A DNA stretch of 6,216 nucleotides from Candidatus Kerfeldbacteria bacterium (GTDB lineage: Bacteria > Patescibacteriota > Patescibacteriia > Veblenbacterales > UBA10138). The notes beneath the pieces were generated by a model, which saw only the letters and a list, made by a program, of their open reading frames with translations, made no database searches and was not told where the DNA came from. Numbering within the stretch: the first letter of the stretch is position 1; each line of letters begins with the position of its first letter. Positions 5,720 to 6,216 of this stretch are shown piece after piece. The stretch is from NCBI GenBank assembly GCA_016234305.1, contig JACRFM010000035.1, forward strand, positions 1-6,216, written 5' to 3'. The translations under genes were made by a program, and so were the position numbers.

Positions 5720-6073
5720 CTAGGTTTTGTTTTTGAGTTTGATTATGATAGAATTAAAGATTACATTTAGTTCTTTGGCTTCTTGCCATAAAACCCGGGC
5801 TTTGATTTTGCTTATTGGCTCGGCTTCGGCCAACATTCTTAACCAATGTTTAGTTTCACGAGCTTCTTTCTTACAAATACCCAGTTTATGAATAAGATCT
5901 TTATTAGATTCGGCATCATCAACTTCGCAAAAATTCGCTCCAATACTAGTGGCCGACCTAACTAATTGGGATAAAATTGGCAAAGTCAAATGATTTTTTG
6001 GTAAGCTGCGAACAAACTTGATGATTTCTATGCCAAACTTAGCTGTTCTATCTTCTAAATCATACTTAGGCAT
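5720..6073 (-). CDS. Four-helix bundle protein (23S rRNA intervening-sequence / S23 family)
   Basis: The protein has 117 residues, the normal size of this family. Recognisable parts are KYDLEDRTAKFGIEIIKFVRSLP (helix 1, 3-25), SQLVRSATSIGANFCEVDDA (helix 2, 35-54), NKDLIHKLGICKKEARETKHWLRML (helix 3, 57-81) and a final helix ending in basic KLKNKT. The RSATSIGAN and KEARETKHWLRML blocks are the family hallmarks. Members were first found encoded in intervening sequences of 23S rRNA genes, but most, as here, stand alone; the function is unknown, perhaps nucleic-acid binding, and they resemble the Avd accessory protein of diversity-generating retroelements. It lies between the propeller-like and dsb-like genes on the same strand. 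Inverted 11-mer repeats flank it. The start at 6073 has a weak ribosome site. A poor promoter (TTGAAG, 18 bp, TAAAAT at 6134-6139 and 6110-6115) is possible. There is no sign of reverse transcriptase or rRNA nearby. Confidence 0.92.
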   Translation of the reverse strand: MPKYDLEDRTAKFGIEIIKFVRSLPKNHLTLPILSQLVRSATSIGANFCEVDDAESNKDLIHKLGICKKEARETKHWLRMLAEAEPISKIKARVLWQEAKELNVIFNSIIIKLKNKT

Positions 6074-6081
6074 TGGGTATT

Positions 6082-6113
6082 ATTTAGGATTTAAGTTTTA
6101 AGATTTAGGATTT
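6082..6113. repeat. Right flanking repeats of the four-helix cassette
   Basis: Two exact copies of ATTTAGGATTT (6082-6092 and 6103-6113), ten bases apart, lie directly upstream of the four-helix gene, inverted relative to the left set at 5660-5709. They occupy the place where a promoter for that gene would be expected. Confidence 0.7.
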
Positions 6114-6121
6114 TATTTTAA

Positions 6122-6216
6122 TTATTCTTTCAACTTCAAGCTTCGCAGTTTACCTTCGCTGTCGGTAAAATAAACCCAATTGCCGTCAGCCGAAGCTGTA
6201 ATACTAGATACAGATA
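6122..6216 (-). CDS. 3' end of a beta-propeller-like protein (partial)
   Basis: The minus strand from the right edge reads 30 codons and then TAA at 6122-6124. The visible peptide contains SITASADGNWVYFTDSEG followed by KLRSLKLKE. The pattern ADGNWVYFTDSEGKLRSLKL is typical of one blade of a WD40/TolB-like or related beta-propeller repeat (SxDGxxVYFTDxxGxLxxL). Only the last blade is visible, so the full architecture and any signal or anchor lie outside the window. It runs in the same direction as the dsb-peptidase pair and may once have been adjacent to it before the repeat-framed cassette came in. It is too short to name the family firmly. Confidence 0.6.
   Translation of the reverse strand, partial: SVSSITASADGNWVYFTDSEGKLRSLKLKE

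Larger units (their letters stand above)
5660..6113. mobile_element. Possible repeat-framed cassette carrying a four-helix-bundle gene
   Basis: The exact 11-mer AAATCCTAAAT occurs twice to the left of the gene at 5720-6073 and its reverse complement ATTTAGGATTT twice to the right (6082-6092, 6103-6113), framing about 454 bp. The right edge lies 8 bases from the stop of the neighbouring propeller-like gene. This terminal inverted layout fits a small non-autonomous insert. There is no transposase, and AT-rich short words can recur by chance, so mobility is an inference. Confidence 0.35.

Noticed and set aside
5720..6073. Avd-type accessory gene of a diversity-generating retroelement
   Set aside because: The fold family is similar, but the window shows no reverse transcriptase and no template/variable repeat pair.

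Overview
The window looks like chromosomal DNA from a member of the Candidate Phyla Radiation (Patescibacteria, Parcubacteria-like). The main reasons are a two-helix VirB2/TrbC-type pilin-like segment inside an exported protein, a typical 'four helix bundle' (23S rRNA intervening-sequence-type) gene flanked by short AT-rich repeats, and AT-rich spacers. TGA is the stop of two genes (dsb-like and the M15 peptidase), so the standard bacterial code applies and not the UGA=Gly code of Gracilibacteria/SR1. The lineage call is an inference from gene content.

Left part (1-1900): the 3' half of recG runs rightward off the left edge. Eleven bases or less after its end lies a near-consensus sigma-70 promoter (TTGACA, 17 bp, TATAAA). 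It starts a transcript with a leader of about 260 nt. The leader holds a long, nearly continuous hairpin of about 93 nt, a six-codon micro-ORF whose Shine-Dalgarno sits in a small hairpin, and then an 86-residue orphan protein. A perfect 10-bp intrinsic terminator closes the unit. An imperfect 18-position stem-loop facing the other way ends radA.

Middle (1899-3520): complete radA on the minus strand, preceded by two near-copies of a promoter-like block and by a REP-like palindrome.

Right part (3520-6216): minus-strand genes. A DsbA-like anchored thioredoxin overlaps by ATGA a 489-aa exported protein. That protein joins a signal peptide, a Cys-rich ectodomain (14 Cys), a pilin-like two-helix segment and a VanY-type (M15) zinc peptidase with all metal-site residues present. 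The pairing suggests that the thioredoxin oxidises the Cys-rich peptidase at the cell surface. Upstream is a four-helix-bundle gene framed by inverted copies of an exact 11-mer, and at the right edge the 3' end of a beta-propeller-like gene. The inverted repeats make the four-helix gene look like a small cassette inserted between the propeller gene and the dsb-peptidase pair.

The points most worth a second look are the structured leader with the orphan protein, the pilin/VanY fusion with its own thiol oxidase, and the repeat-framed four-helix cassette.
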